Below, piece by piece: positions 36,677-48,248 of a DNA stretch of 64,000 nt; the stretch's first letter is position 1, and each line of letters opens with the position of its first letter. The stretch lies in assembly GCF_039537265.1 (NCBI RefSeq), contig NZ_BAABAE010000003.1:1240001-1304000 (forward strand), given 5' to 3'. Source of the stretch: Terrimesophilobacter bigeumensis (GTDB lineage: Bacteria; Actinomycetota; Actinomycetes; Actinomycetales; Microbacteriaceae). Made by a program: the position numbers and the translations under genes. The notes under the pieces are model-generated. The model made no database searches. It worked only from the letters and a program-made list of their open reading frames with translations, and had not been told where the DNA came from.

Positions 36677-37770
36677 GCCGCCTCGGACGAGTCGGAGTGT
36701 CCTTCGCAGCCGCCACCCTTCCTGGACCGGTCCGCGACCGGTACCGGGAGGAATGGCTCGCGGATCTCGCCGGAGCACCTGACGCAGGCGTTCGACCCTC
36801 CGGTGTCGTACTCGGTGCCCTCCTCTTCAGCATGACCCTGGGCAGAACGGCCCCCGAGATCACCGGGGTGCCACTCGGTGTCACCGTGCGCCTGCGCGCC
36901 CGGTGGGGCGTCGCCTTCCTCGCCGCAGCGGGGGTCCTGTGGTTCGGAAGCTATTTCCTGGGCGGTGGCCCTTCCCTGCTGGTTGCGGTGTCGTTCGCGT
37001 CGGCAGCCGTCGCCACGGCGCTCACCCTCCTCGGCATCGCCCAGTTGTGGCGTGCAGCTTTGAGCGCATCCGCCCTGGCTGTCGTCACCGCAGCCCTCGT
37101 CACTGCATCGATCGGCTGCGTCGTCGCCTGGGTGATTCTCGAGGCGAGGGACTCCTTGCTACTGGGCGGCGCCTTTGCCTTCATCGTCGCTGCCGGTATC
37201 TGCGGTCTGATCGTCACGTCGTCCGCTCCACCCGTTCCAGCCTTCCCTGTTCTGCGATCCACGAAGCACGTCGGCACGACGGTTGCCGCAGCGACGGTCG
37301 CCCTCGCGGCCCTTCTTGTACTCGGTGCGGTCGACCTCCTGGTCTGGAGCCCGCTCGCCCAGACCGAAGGGCTCCGCCTCGACGAGATCTATGCGGGGCT
37401 GAGTGCGCCGGATCGCATCCTGGGTATCTCCCACATCGTGCTGTGGGTCGTGTTCTGGTTCGCCGCGGCGGCGACCTTCGCGGTGGCCATGACGATCGCG
37501 GGGCGCAGACGAGGTGTCTCGCGGCGAACCGTGGTCACGATCGCCCTCGGCCTCGCCGCAGCGATCGTGTTCTTCCAGTTCTGGGCCGGCTTCTCGCTCG
37601 GCATGAGCATCGCCGACACTCTGCCGCCCTACCGCGGCGGCATCTCCGGATTCGGGTACCTCTACGCGCTCGTCGGCCAGCTCTGCCTGGTCGGAGCGAT
37701 CCTCCTCAGCATCGCGCCCCGTCGAATGGTGGGCCCTGCCGGGATCGAACCGACGACATCCACGGTGTAA
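36673..37770 (+). CDS. PadR-linked multi-pass membrane protein, unknown function
   Basis: 365 residues with about nine membrane helices. The cytosolic N-terminus LPGPVRDRYREEWLADLAGA resembles a short prefix domain seen on other actinobacterial membrane proteins next to PadR genes. I do not recognise a transporter signature. The last dozen residues (MVGPAGIEPTTSTV) are translated from DNA antisense to the tRNA-Val gene, and the stop lies inside that tRNA. The natural end is therefore set by the tRNA sequence. The overlap with padR (4 bp) fixes the start. Confidence 0.65.
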   Translation: MSRLGRVGVSFAAATLPGPVRDRYREEWLADLAGAPDAGVRPSGVVLGALLFSMTLGRTAPEITGVPLGVTVRLRARWGVAFLAAAGVLWFGSYFLGGGPSLLVAVSFASAAVATALTLLGIAQLWRAALSASALAVVTAALVTASIGCVVAWVILEARDSLLLGGAFAFIVAAGICGLIVTSSAPPVPAFPVLRSTKHVGTTVAAATVALAALLVLGAVDLLVWSPLAQTEGLRLDEIYAGLSAPDRILGISHIVLWVVFWFAAAATFAVAMTIAGRRRGVSRRTVVTIALGLAAAIVFFQFWAGFSLGMSIADTLPPYRGGISGFGYLYALVGQLCLVGAILLSIAPRRMVGPAGIEPTTSTV

Positions 37771-37802
37771 ACGTGGCGCTCTACCAGCTGAGCTAAAGGC
37801 CC
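37727..37802 (-). tRNA. tRNA-Val (anticodon UAC)
   Basis: 76 nt including an encoded CCA end. Acceptor arm GGGCCTT pairs with AGGGCCC (one G-U), D-arm GCTC-AGCTGGTAGA-GCGC region, anticodon stem CCACG/CGTGG with loop TTTACAC (anticodon TAC), T-arm with GGTTCGATCCC. It overlaps the 3' end of the membrane-protein gene on the other strand by 44 bp. Confidence 0.95.
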
Positions 37803-37893
37803 GTGCCCGCGACTGCGGGGACGACTACCCATGGTATCGGTTCGTCCTCGTACGGCACTCGCACCCGGGCAAAGTCTGACAAGCTGGACTCAC

Positions 37894-37899
37894 TAGAAT
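37894..37899 (+). promoter_or_regulatory. Probable aceE -10 box
   Basis: TAGAAT with a CTGACA upstream at a short 13-nt spacing, so the -35 is doubtful. It would give a leader of about 105 nt before the aceE start. Confidence 0.4.
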
Positions 37900-38010
37900 T
37901 GGCGTGCTCCAGCATCCGTGCCCCTCAGGTCGAAACCCGTCCGTAGCGGCGCGCTGGCCACAGAGATCGACGCGAACACCGCGTCGAACACGAACCATGC
38001 GAGGTCAACC

Positions 38011-40737
<2,727 letters not shown>

Positions 40738-40779
40738 CCGGCAGAGGACGGAGCGGGCGGGCTTGAACGGCACACGAGG

Positions 40780-41997
40780 ATGACCCCGGCCACACCGGCC
40801 GCGCCGACGCAGAAGACGAAGGCGCAGACCCTCGCCTGGCTGAAGACCGTCTCCGGCGAGTTCGCGACCGCGACCCTCAAACGGCTCGAGGACACACTCC
40901 CCTGGTACCGCGAGATGCCGCCCGGCCGGCGCTCGGCGGTCGGGATGGTCGCCCAGGCGGGAATCTCCTCGTTCATCCAGTGGTACGACGACCCGGCCTC
41001 GACGCCGTGGATCGCCGCCGACGTGTTCGGGGTGGCGCCCCGTGAACTCCTGCGCTCGGTGAGCCTCACCCAGACCCTCCAGCTCATCAAAGTGACCGTC
41101 GAGGTCGTCGAGGACCGCGTGAAGGGCCGAGACGAGTCGCTGCGCGAGGCCATCCTGCTGTACTCCCGCGAGATCGCGTTCGGCGCGGCGGATGTCTACG
41201 CGCGCGCCGCCGAGGCCCGCGGTCTCTGGGACGCGAGGCTCGAAGCGCTCGTCGTCGACAGCATCCTGAGCGGGGAGTACGACGACGAGCTGCCGAGCCG
41301 CATCGCCGCGCTCGGCTGGCACGGACATGGCGAGGTCTCCGTGCTCGTGGGCACGGCTCCCAAGCAACTGGATGTCGACATGCTGCGGCGCACCGCCCGC
41401 CACCTCGACGCCGACGTGCTCATCGGGGTGCAGGGCTCCCGCCTCGTGCTCGTGATCGGACGAGCGCTGCCCGCCCCGACCGGCGAGGACGACCACTCCG
41501 AGCCGCCGCTCGCCTTCCTCGAGATCGCCAAAGCGCTCGAACCCGGGTTCGGCGACGGCCATCTCGTGCTCGGCCACGAGGTTGCGGCTCTCGTCGACGC
41601 GAATCGCAGTGCCAAGGCGGCCCTCGCCGGATTCGCGGTCGCCCGCTCCTGGCGCAATGCCCCCCGCCCGACGCTCGCCGACGACCTTCTGCCGGAGCGC
41701 GCCCTCGCCGGCGACCCGCTCGCGCGCTCCACCCTCATCAACCGCATCTATCGGCCGCTTCAAGGGCACTCGATCGAATTGCTCATGACCCTGTGGGCCT
41801 ACCTCGACAACGGCCGCTCGCTCGAGGCGACCGCGCGGGAACTCTTCGTGCACCCGAACACCGTCCGTTACCGCCTCAAGCGGGTCTCGGATGTCATCGG
41901 CTACGACGCGACGGGCGCCCGCGAGTCGCTCATCCTGCAGTCAGCGCTCATCATCGGCTCGATCGCCGAACCCGACGGCACGACCCGGCGCCGCTGA
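40780..41997 (+). CDS. fasR: FasR-type PucR/CdaR-family regulator of fatty acid synthesis
   Basis: 405 residues. The middle carries a GGDEF-like CdaR domain (about 190-330), and the C-terminus the PucR helix-turn-helix (LEATARELFVHPNTVRYRLK, about 352-371). In Streptomyces a regulator of this type (FasR) lies directly upstream of fabD-fabH-acpP-fabF and activates it; here the same order is kept apart from one lipoprotein gene in reverse orientation. Start ATG 42 nt after aceE; a GAGG directly before it is close. A malonyl-CoA or acyl-CoA effector is likely but unproven. Confidence 0.85.
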   Translation: MTPATPAAPTQKTKAQTLAWLKTVSGEFATATLKRLEDTLPWYREMPPGRRSAVGMVAQAGISSFIQWYDDPASTPWIAADVFGVAPRELLRSVSLTQTLQLIKVTVEVVEDRVKGRDESLREAILLYSREIAFGAADVYARAAEARGLWDARLEALVVDSILSGEYDDELPSRIAALGWHGHGEVSVLVGTAPKQLDVDMLRRTARHLDADVLIGVQGSRLVLVIGRALPAPTGEDDHSEPPLAFLEIAKALEPGFGDGHLVLGHEVAALVDANRSAKAALAGFAVARSWRNAPRPTLADDLLPERALAGDPLARSTLINRIYRPLQGHSIELLMTLWAYLDNGRSLEATARELFVHPNTVRYRLKRVSDVIGYDATGARESLILQSALIIGSIAEPDGTTRRR

Positions 41998-42048
41998 CGA
42001 AGCGCGTTCTGCGGGCCATCGCCCGCCGAAACCCGAGCCGCCGCGCCC

Positions 42049-42615
42049 CTATCCTTCGACGATCGGGCGGATGACCTCCAGGGCCGCATCCCGGAGCTCG
42101 TCGCTCGACCAGGAGCCGGACTCCGCATCCACCTCGAAGTCGATGAGGGCATCCGCGGTGCACACGCGAAGCGTGCCCTCCGCCTCGTTGATGTCCCCGA
42201 ACTCCCACCAGGCCTGCGTCCCGATCCCGTCGACAGGGGCGATGTCGCCGATGCCGCCGAGGTCGACACAGCCGAGCTTGCCGTCGGGGAAGTCACTCGC
42301 CACTGAGATGTCGAGGTCGAGTTCAAGATCCGCGGCGTCGTTCTCCCAGTCGCATCCGTTGTCCGTCCAGGTCACGCCGTTCTGGTCGTTGTTTCCGCGC
42401 TCGGTCTCCGGGCCGTCGAGGCTGACACCGAAGACAGCCTCGAGCGCCTCCGTCGTGAGACCGCCGCAGTCGTCGGCCGATGTCCCGGTGCCGCTGTCAC
42501 CGGTATCACCGTCGCCCGTGTTACCCGTAACGGGGCCGTCGTCGTTCGGGCCACCGGTGCATCCGGCGAGGAGTACTGCGATCGCAGCGGCGCCGACGAG
42601 TGCATGAATCTTCAT
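42049..42615 (-). CDS. Secreted lipoprotein, DUF3558-like
   Basis: 188 residues: signal peptide with lipobox LLAGC (Cys about 19), then a low-complexity Gly/Asp/Thr linker (about 20-47) and a small domain with Cys in DDCGGL, NGCDWE, LGCVD and RVCTAD, a spacing that suggests two disulphides. The acidic domain resembles actinobacterial DUF3558 lipoproteins. It would sit on the outer face of the membrane; its role is unknown. It interrupts the fasR-fabD pair in reverse orientation. Start ATG after GGGAAGGG. Confidence 0.75.
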   Translation of the reverse strand: MKIHALVGAAAIAVLLAGCTGGPNDDGPVTGNTGDGDTGDSGTGTSADDCGGLTTEALEAVFGVSLDGPETERGNNDQNGVTWTDNGCDWENDAADLELDLDISVASDFPDGKLGCVDLGGIGDIAPVDGIGTQAWWEFGDINEAEGTLRVCTADALIDFEVDAESGSWSSDELRDAALEVIRPIVEG

Positions 42616-42702
42616 TGTTCGCCCTTCCCCAGGAGAGGTGTCACTGTTCGACGTCTCACACCTGGTCTCAGGTTGACGACGCACCCCTCGGCTTAGGGAA
42701 AG

Positions 42703-42790
42703 GGTACAAGTTCACGCCCGAATCCCCCCGGGAGAGTGGGACCGGTACAAGGGATCTGGTTATTGTTGGTGGAGTTGTCACAGTACAAAG
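42703..42790. promoter_or_regulatory. Three GTACAA repeats in the fabD upstream region
   Basis: GGTACAAG at 42703-42710 and 42744-42751, and GTACAAAG at 42783-42790, all on the plus strand in the 201-bp gap between the lipoprotein and fabD. They are candidate binding sites for FasR, or for a repressor; centre distances (41 and 39 bp) are close to four helical turns. Confidence 0.4.
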
Positions 42791-42816
42791 CCGCTGAGGG
42801 TTGGAAGACTAGAGAA

Positions 42817-43734
42817 GTGATCGTCATCGTCTGCCCAGGACAGGGCTCGCAGACCCCCGGATTCCTCGCCCCCTGGCTCGAGGTTCCCGGACTCGACGAT
42901 CGCCTCGCCGAGTACTCGGATGCCGCTGGCATCGACCTCACGGCCCATGGCACGGTCTCCGACGCGGACACGATTCGCGACACAGCCGTCGCGCAGCCGC
43001 TTATCGTCGCCGCCGGACTGCTCACGCTCTCCGTCCTCCTGGGCGGCCGCCGCAACCTCGTGGGCGGCATCGCCGGGCACTCTGTCGGCGAGTTCACCGC
43101 CGCTGCAGGGGCCGGCATCCTCTCCCCGACGGATGCCATGACACTCGTCGCGGAACGCGGCCGCGCCATGGCGGATGCCGCAGCCCGCACGCCCACCGGC
43201 ATGAGCGCGGTCATCGGCGCCGACGAGCCCCAGCTGCTCGAACTCCTCCACGACCTCGGCCTGGAGCCGGCCAACTTCAATGGTGGCGGCCAGCTCGTCG
43301 TCGCGGGCGCCCTCGACTCTCTCGAGAAACTCAAGGAGACTCCCCCAGTCGGCTCGCGCGTCATCCCGCTGCAGGTCGCGGGCGCATTCCATACGCGCTA
43401 CATGGCTCCGGCAGTCGAGCGCTTGGAGTCGGCAGCATCCGGCATCGTCGCGACGGACCCGAACCTGCAGATCTGGAGCAACCGCGACGGGCATCGCATC
43501 TCGGGCGGCCGCGAGTTCCTCGACCTGCTCGTCGGGCAGGTCTCCTCCCCGGTACGCTGGGACCGCTGCATGGAGTCCTTCGCCGCAGCGGGCGTGACCG
43601 GCATCATCGAGGTCGCCCCGGCCGGTGCCCTGGTCGGCCTCGCCAAGCGCGGGCTCAAGGGCGTTCCGAGCATCGCCGTCAAGACCCCGGACGATATCCA
43701 CGCCGCCATCGAGATGATTGAGACCGACGCATGA
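42817..43734 (+). CDS. fabD: Malonyl-CoA:ACP transacylase
   Basis: Loads malonate onto acyl carrier protein. 305 residues from a GTG (IVIVCPGQGSQTPGF at the N-terminus). The active-site serine is Ser89 in GHSVG (87-91); His in GAFHTRYM and Gln in the PGQGSQ loop complete the site. The stop overlaps the fabH ATG (ATGA). No strong ribosome site; an in-frame extension upstream lacks family similarity. Confidence 0.96.
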   Translation: MIVIVCPGQGSQTPGFLAPWLEVPGLDDRLAEYSDAAGIDLTAHGTVSDADTIRDTAVAQPLIVAAGLLTLSVLLGGRRNLVGGIAGHSVGEFTAAAGAGILSPTDAMTLVAERGRAMADAAARTPTGMSAVIGADEPQLLELLHDLGLEPANFNGGGQLVVAGALDSLEKLKETPPVGSRVIPLQVAGAFHTRYMAPAVERLESAASGIVATDPNLQIWSNRDGHRISGGREFLDLLVGQVSSPVRWDRCMESFAAAGVTGIIEVAPAGALVGLAKRGLKGVPSIAVKTPDDIHAAIEMIETDA

Positions 43735-44735
43735 CAACCCCCAAACTCAAGCAGTCCACCGGAGCGAAGTACACCCGCCTCTATGGTTTCGGCGCGTCGC
43801 GCGGCGACCGGGTCGTCCCGAACGACGAGCTCATCGGACCGATCGACTCGAGCGACGAGTGGATCCAGCAGCGCACCGGGATCGTGACGCGCACGCGCGC
43901 CTCGGTCGGCATCCTCGCGGTCGACCTCGCGACCGAGGCGGCGAAGGAGGCCATCGAGGCCTCCGGGGTCGACCCCGCCGACATCGATCTCGTCATCATC
44001 GCGACCATCAGCAACGTGCAGCAGACGCCGTCGATGGCGGCGGTCGTCGCCGACCGGGTCGGCGCGAACCCGGCCGCCGCGTACGACGCCAACGCGGCCT
44101 GCGCCGGCTACTCCTATGCGCTCACGCAGGCGGATGCGCTCATCCGGTCGGGCGCAGCACACTACGCCCTCGTGATCGGCGCGGAGAAGCTCTCCGACGT
44201 CGTCGACCCAACCGACCGCTCGATCTCGTTCCTCCTCGGTGACGGCGCGGGTGCCGTTGTCGTCGGCCCGAGCGACTTCCCCGGCATCTCCCCCGCAGTG
44301 TGGGGCTCCGACGGCTCGAAAGCCGCGGCGGTCGGAATGAACGCGACACTCATCGACTACCGCGAGGGGGACGCCAACTGGCCGACACTGCGCCAGGAAG
44401 GTCAGACCGTGTTCCGCTGGGCCGTCTGGGACATGGCCAAGGTCGCCAAGCAGGCTCTCGCGGATGCCGGAATCACCGCCGACGACCTCGCCGCGTTCAT
44501 CCCTCATCAGGCCAACATGCGCATCATCGACGAGTTCGCCAAGCAGCTGAAACTGCCGGAATCCGTCGTCGTCGCCCGCGACATCGCCACGACCGGCAAC
44601 ACCTCGGCAGCCTCGATCCCACTCGCGACCCACCGGCTGCTGCAGGAGCATCCGGAGCTCAGCGGCGGCCTCGCCCTGCAGATCGGATTCGGAGCCGGCC
44701 TCGTCTATGGGGCACAGGTCGTCGTCCTGCCCTAA
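43731..44735 (+). CDS. fabH: Beta-ketoacyl-ACP synthase III
   Basis: Starts each fatty acid chain by condensing an acyl-CoA with malonyl-ACP; in Microbacteriaceae the primers are mainly branched acyl-CoAs. 334 residues with the catalytic triad Cys124 (NAACAGY), His259 (FIPHQANMR) and Asn290 (TTGNTSAAS). Coupled to fabD by a 4-bp overlap. Confidence 0.96.
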   Translation: MTTPKLKQSTGAKYTRLYGFGASRGDRVVPNDELIGPIDSSDEWIQQRTGIVTRTRASVGILAVDLATEAAKEAIEASGVDPADIDLVIIATISNVQQTPSMAAVVADRVGANPAAAYDANAACAGYSYALTQADALIRSGAAHYALVIGAEKLSDVVDPTDRSISFLLGDGAGAVVVGPSDFPGISPAVWGSDGSKAAAVGMNATLIDYREGDANWPTLRQEGQTVFRWAVWDMAKVAKQALADAGITADDLAAFIPHQANMRIIDEFAKQLKLPESVVVARDIATTGNTSAASIPLATHRLLQEHPELSGGLALQIGFGAGLVYGAQVVVLP

Positions 44736-44772
44736 ACTTGTCCCCGGTCACATACCCCAAGGAGAAACCACA

Positions 44773-45021
44773 ATGGCATTGTCCACCGAAGAAGTTCTGG
44801 CCGGCCTCGCCGAGCTCATCAACGACGAAACCGGCATCGCGGCTGACACGGTCGAGCTGGACAAGTCGTTCACCGATGATCTCGACATCGACTCGATCTC
44901 GATGATGACCATTGTGGTCAACGCCGAGGAGAAGTTCGACGTCAAGATCCCGGATGACGAGGTCAAGAACCTGAAGACCGTCGGCGACGCCGTCGGCTTC
45001 ATCGTCAACGCGCAGAACTAG
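44773..45021 (+). CDS. acpP: Acyl carrier protein
   Basis: 82-residue acidic ACP; phosphopantetheine attaches to Ser41 in DLDIDSIS. The ATG is preceded by AAGGAG at 9 nt, the clearest ribosome site of the operon, consistent with the high level of ACP needed. A longer frame starting inside fabH is not used. Confidence 0.96.
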   Translation: MALSTEEVLAGLAELINDETGIAADTVELDKSFTDDLDIDSISMMTIVVNAEEKFDVKIPDDEVKNLKTVGDAVGFIVNAQN

Positions 45022-45098
45022 TTTTTTCGCGTGCGCGGCCGCCCGGGAGTCGCTCGGACCGGCCGCGCTCGCCATGTGATCGATAGAGAGATGGCGTG

Positions 45099-46337
45099 AT
45101 GTCACCCAAGAAGATTGTCGTCACCGGGATCGGCGCGAGTTCGCCGCTGGGCGGCACGGCACGCGACTCCTGGAACGCCCTTCTCGCCGGTGAGTCCGGC
45201 GTGAGCACGATCGAGGCCGACTGGGTCGAGCGGTACGAACTCCCGGTGACCTTCGCCGCGCAGGCGAAGGTGGCGCCGTCCGACGTGCTCGAACGCGTCG
45301 AGACGAAGCGACTCGACCCTTCGAGTCAGCATGCGCTCATCTCCGCTCGCGAAGCCTGGGCGGATGCCGGCTCCCCCGACATCGACCCGCTGCGCATCGC
45401 CGTCGACTACGCGACCGGGATCGGCGGGATCTGGACCCTCGTCGACGCCTGGGAGGCCCTGCGCGAGCGCGGCCCGCGCCGCGTACTGCCGATGACCGTC
45501 CCCATGCTCATGCCGAACGGCCCGGCCGCGGCGATCAGCATGGACCTCGCCGCGCGCGGCGGGGCCCGCACGGTCGTCTCGGCCTGCGCATCCGGAACCG
45601 AGTCGATCACGAACGCCTACGACCACCTGCAGGCGGGGCTGGCCGACATCATCATCGCGGGAGGGTCGGAGGCCGCCATCCATCCGCTGCCGATCGCGGC
45701 CTTCGCCGCCATGCAGGCACTCTCCAAGCGCAACGACGACCCCACTGCCGCCTCGCGCCCCTACGACCTCAACCGCGATGGCTTCGTGCTCGGCGAGGGC
45801 GCCGGTTCGATCGTGCTCGAGACCGAGGAGCACGCGCTCGCGCGCGGCGCCCGGATCTACGCCGAACTGGCCGGCGGCTCTGTGACGAGCGACGCGTACC
45901 ACATCACTGCGCCAGACCCGGATGGCAACGCTGCGGCGCGCGCCATGCGTTCCGCGGTCGAGCATGCCGGTGGCACGCTGGAGGACGTCACCCACATCAA
46001 CGCGCACGCGACGAGCACGCCGGTGGGCGACATCGCCGAGTATCACGCTCTGCTGCGCATCTTCGGCGACCGGCTGCACGACATCCCGGTGTCGGCGACG
46101 AAGGCCGCGACCGGTCACCTGCTCGGTGGGACCGGCACGCTCGAGGCGATCTTCACGATCCTCGCCGTGCACGAGCGCATCGCGCCGCCGACGATCAACC
46201 TGGACGACCAGGATCCGGCCATCCCGCTCAACGTGGTGACCGCGCCGCTGCCGCTCGGCGACGGGCCTCAGCTGGCGATCAGCAACTCGTTCGGGTTCGG
46301 TGGCCACAACGCTGTGGTGGCGTTCCGGAGCGTGTAA
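45099..46337 (+). CDS. fabF: Beta-ketoacyl-ACP synthase II
   Basis: Elongating condensing enzyme, 412 residues. Catalytic Cys163 in VVSACASGTES, His in INAHATSTPVGD and His in KAATGHLLGGTG are visible. The ATG was chosen because AGAGAG lies 8 nt upstream; a GTG one codon earlier is possible. Last gene of the fabD-fabH-acpP-fabF operon; acetyl-CoA carboxylase genes often follow in other actinobacteria but not here. Confidence 0.95.
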   Translation: MSPKKIVVTGIGASSPLGGTARDSWNALLAGESGVSTIEADWVERYELPVTFAAQAKVAPSDVLERVETKRLDPSSQHALISAREAWADAGSPDIDPLRIAVDYATGIGGIWTLVDAWEALRERGPRRVLPMTVPMLMPNGPAAAISMDLAARGGARTVVSACASGTESITNAYDHLQAGLADIIIAGGSEAAIHPLPIAAFAAMQALSKRNDDPTAASRPYDLNRDGFVLGEGAGSIVLETEEHALARGARIYAELAGGSVTSDAYHITAPDPDGNAAARAMRSAVEHAGGTLEDVTHINAHATSTPVGDIAEYHALLRIFGDRLHDIPVSATKAATGHLLGGTGTLEAIFTILAVHERIAPPTINLDDQDPAIPLNVVTAPLPLGDGPQLAISNSFGFGGHNAVVAFRSV

Positions 46338-46356
46338 CTCTCGCGACCGGGCGGAG

Positions 46357-46362
46357 TAGAGT
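46357..46362 (+). promoter_or_regulatory. -10 box of the RibD/DHFR-like gene (leaderless)
   Basis: TAGAGT, 6 nt before the ATG. Confidence 0.5.
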
Positions 46363-46368
46363 GTCGCG

Positions 46369-46938
46369 ATGGCACGGCTGAGCTACACCGCGATCTGCTC
46401 GCTCGACGGCTACATCGAAGATGCCGCGGGCTCCTTCGACTGGGCCGAGCCCGACGAGGAGGTGCACCGCTTCGCCAACGACCTCGAGCGATCCGTGGGG
46501 CTCTGCCTCTACGGGCGGCGGCTCTACGAGACGATGGTGTTCTGGGAGGACCCGGACAACGTCGCCGGAGGGCCGGATTTCGTACTCGAGTTCGGCCGGA
46601 TCTGGCGGGCCACCGACAAGGTCGTGTTCTCGCGGAGCCTCGAGGCGGTCTCGAGCGAGCGCACACGCCTCGAGAGGGACTTCGATCCGGAGCTTGTCCG
46701 GCGCTGGAAAGACGAAGCGGATGCCGACCTGTCGATCGGCGGTGCCGAACTCGCCGGGCTCGCCCTCCGAGCCGGCCTCGTCGATGATGTGCACCTGCTG
46801 ATCGCGCCCATCCTCGTCGGCGGCGGGAAGCCCGCGCTGCCCGAGGGGATCACCCAAAGGTTGGAGCTCGTCGACGAGCAACGCTTCGCGAGCGGCTTCG
46901 TGCACCTGGGGTATCGGGTCTCAGCCGACCTTGTGTAG
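46369..46938 (+). CDS. Dihydrofolate reductase-family (RibD C-terminal) protein
   Basis: 189 residues with a RibD-C/DHFR-like NADPH fold: YTAICSLDGYIEDAAGSFDW at the N-terminus, GLCLYGRRLYETM near residue 46, and the C-terminal LIAPILVGGGKPALP. Such stand-alone proteins are common in actinobacteria; most have no known substrate, and a role as true dihydrofolate reductase is unlikely. It has its own promoter and overlaps DUF3145 tail to tail by 18 bp. Confidence 0.8.
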   Translation: MARLSYTAICSLDGYIEDAAGSFDWAEPDEEVHRFANDLERSVGLCLYGRRLYETMVFWEDPDNVAGGPDFVLEFGRIWRATDKVVFSRSLEAVSSERTRLERDFDPELVRRWKDEADADLSIGGAELAGLALRAGLVDDVHLLIAPILVGGGKPALPEGITQRLELVDEQRFASGFVHLGYRVSADLV

Positions 46939-47436
46939 CCACACCACCTGGTTGTCGTCGCTCGCGTGGCGGAAGACCTCGAGCTCGTCATCCCAGGCCT
47001 GGCCGAGGGCGAGCCGGAGTTCGCGGTGCAGTTCGAAGGCGTCGGATCCGGCCACCTCCATGGCGTAGCGCACGCGATCTTCCGGGATCACGATGTTGCC
47101 CGCGGTGTCGGTCTGGGCGTAGAAGATGCCGAGGTCGGGCGTGTGCAGCCAGCGGCCGCCATCCGCGCCGGGGGTGGCATCCTCGGTCACTTCGAAGCGC
47201 AGGTGCTCCCAGCCGCGCAGGGCGGATGCCAGGCGCGCTCCGGTCCCCTGGGTGCCCTCCCAGTAGTACTCCGCGCGCATGGCGCCCTTGAGCACGGGCT
47301 GGACGTCCCAGTTGAAGTTGACGGCGCGATCGAGCGCGCCACCGGCCGCCCACTCGACGTGGGGGCACAGGGCCTTGGGCGAGGAGTGGACGTACAGCAC
47401 TCCGCGCGCTGGTGCAGCAGTCACGTTGTTCTCCAT
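46921..47436 (-). CDS. DUF3145 protein
   Basis: 171-residue actinobacterial protein of unknown function, repeatedly found beside the fab genes. Visible family parts are ARGVLYVHSSPKALCPHVEW near the N-terminus, NFNWDVQPVLKGAMRAEYYW, and DDELEVFRHASDDNQVVWLH at the end. Soluble, no signal peptide. An upstream in-frame Met would add 22 residues; the chosen ATG matches the family start. Convergent with the RibD-like gene. Confidence 0.82.
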   Translation of the reverse strand: MENNVTAAPARGVLYVHSSPKALCPHVEWAAGGALDRAVNFNWDVQPVLKGAMRAEYYWEGTQGTGARLASALRGWEHLRFEVTEDATPGADGGRWLHTPDLGIFYAQTDTAGNIVIPEDRVRYAMEVAGSDAFELHRELRLALGQAWDDELEVFRHASDDNQVVWLHKVG

Positions 47437-47569
47437 TCCGTCAGGTGCGACTTCCCCATCGACCTGCGGCTGGATTCGTGACGTATGAAGTTTCCCTTGC
47501 ATTATGACCGAGAAAGCTGGCAAATGACAAGTGTGTGATTTCCGACACGCGGGCGACCTTGTGTTCTAG

Positions 47570-47592
47570 ATACTCGGTATAGCTATACTCGG
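47570..47592. promoter_or_regulatory. Candidate PadR operator (second copy)
   Basis: Perfect 12-bp palindrome GTATAGCTATAC (47577-47588) framed by two direct repeats ATACTCGG (47570-47577, 47585-47592). It lies 42 bp before the padR start and contains the core TATAGCTA, shared with the palindrome of the first PadR gene. Confidence 0.6.
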
Positions 47593-47630
47593 CTGATACA
47601 TACCGGGTAATTCTTTACCGAAGGGCCACC

Positions 47631-48248
47631 ATGTCCGTCCGCCAGAGCCTCCTCGCCATCCTCGACCAGGGGCCGTGCTACGGCTACCAGCTGCGCAGCG
47701 AGTTCGACCGACGCACCGGCTCGACGTGGCCGCTCAACGTCGGCCAGATCTACAACACGCTCGACCGGCTCGAGCGCGACGGCCTCGTCGAGAAGACCGA
47801 GGTCGAGGGGTCGGACCCCGACAGCTCCGGCCAGATCTACTACCGCATCACGGATGCCGGCAGCGCCGAGGTGGCAGGCTGGCTCGGCTCCCCCGTCGAG
47901 CGGTCCGCCGCCACGCGTGACGAGCTCGCGATCAAGCTTGCGATCGCCGTGACCCTGCCGGGCGTGGACATCGCCCAGGTCATCCAGGTGCAACGCACCG
48001 CGACGCTGCGCACGCTGCAGGAACTCACGAAGACGAAGAACGCCTCGGGAGACCCTGAGTCCTCCGAAGAGCTCGCCTGGCTCCTCGTCGTCGACTCGAT
48101 GATCTTCCAGGCGGAGGCCGAGGTGCGCTGGCTCGACCATTCGGAGGCGAGATTGGCTCGCGCATCCGCCGCGGGTCTCGCCGCTCCCCTGCCGCTCAGC
48201 ACCGAGGTGCCCAAACGCGGTCGCCCCGCGAAGGTGGTCGCCCGATGA
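47631..48248 (+). CDS. PadR-family regulator with C-terminal Vir domain
   Basis: 205 residues. N-terminal winged helix (1-80): SVRQSLLAILDQGPCYGYQL and WPLNVGQIYNTLDRLERDGL, then a helical dimerisation domain (about 90-180; DELAIKLAIAVTLPGVDIAQ) and a basic tail. This long PadR type typically controls an ABC transporter encoded right after it. Here that transporter is broken (next entry), so the regulator may have lost its main target. The stop overlaps the next start by ATGA. Confidence 0.87.
   Translation: MSVRQSLLAILDQGPCYGYQLRSEFDRRTGSTWPLNVGQIYNTLDRLERDGLVEKTEVEGSDPDSSGQIYYRITDAGSAEVAGWLGSPVERSAATRDELAIKLAIAVTLPGVDIAQVIQVQRTATLRTLQELTKTKNASGDPESSEELAWLLVVDSMIFQAEAEVRWLDHSEARLARASAAGLAAPLPLSTEVPKRGRPAKVVAR

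Noticed and set aside
37728..37770. C-terminal GPAGIEPTTS as a protein motif
   Set aside because: This string is the usual translation of antisense tRNA, not a domain.
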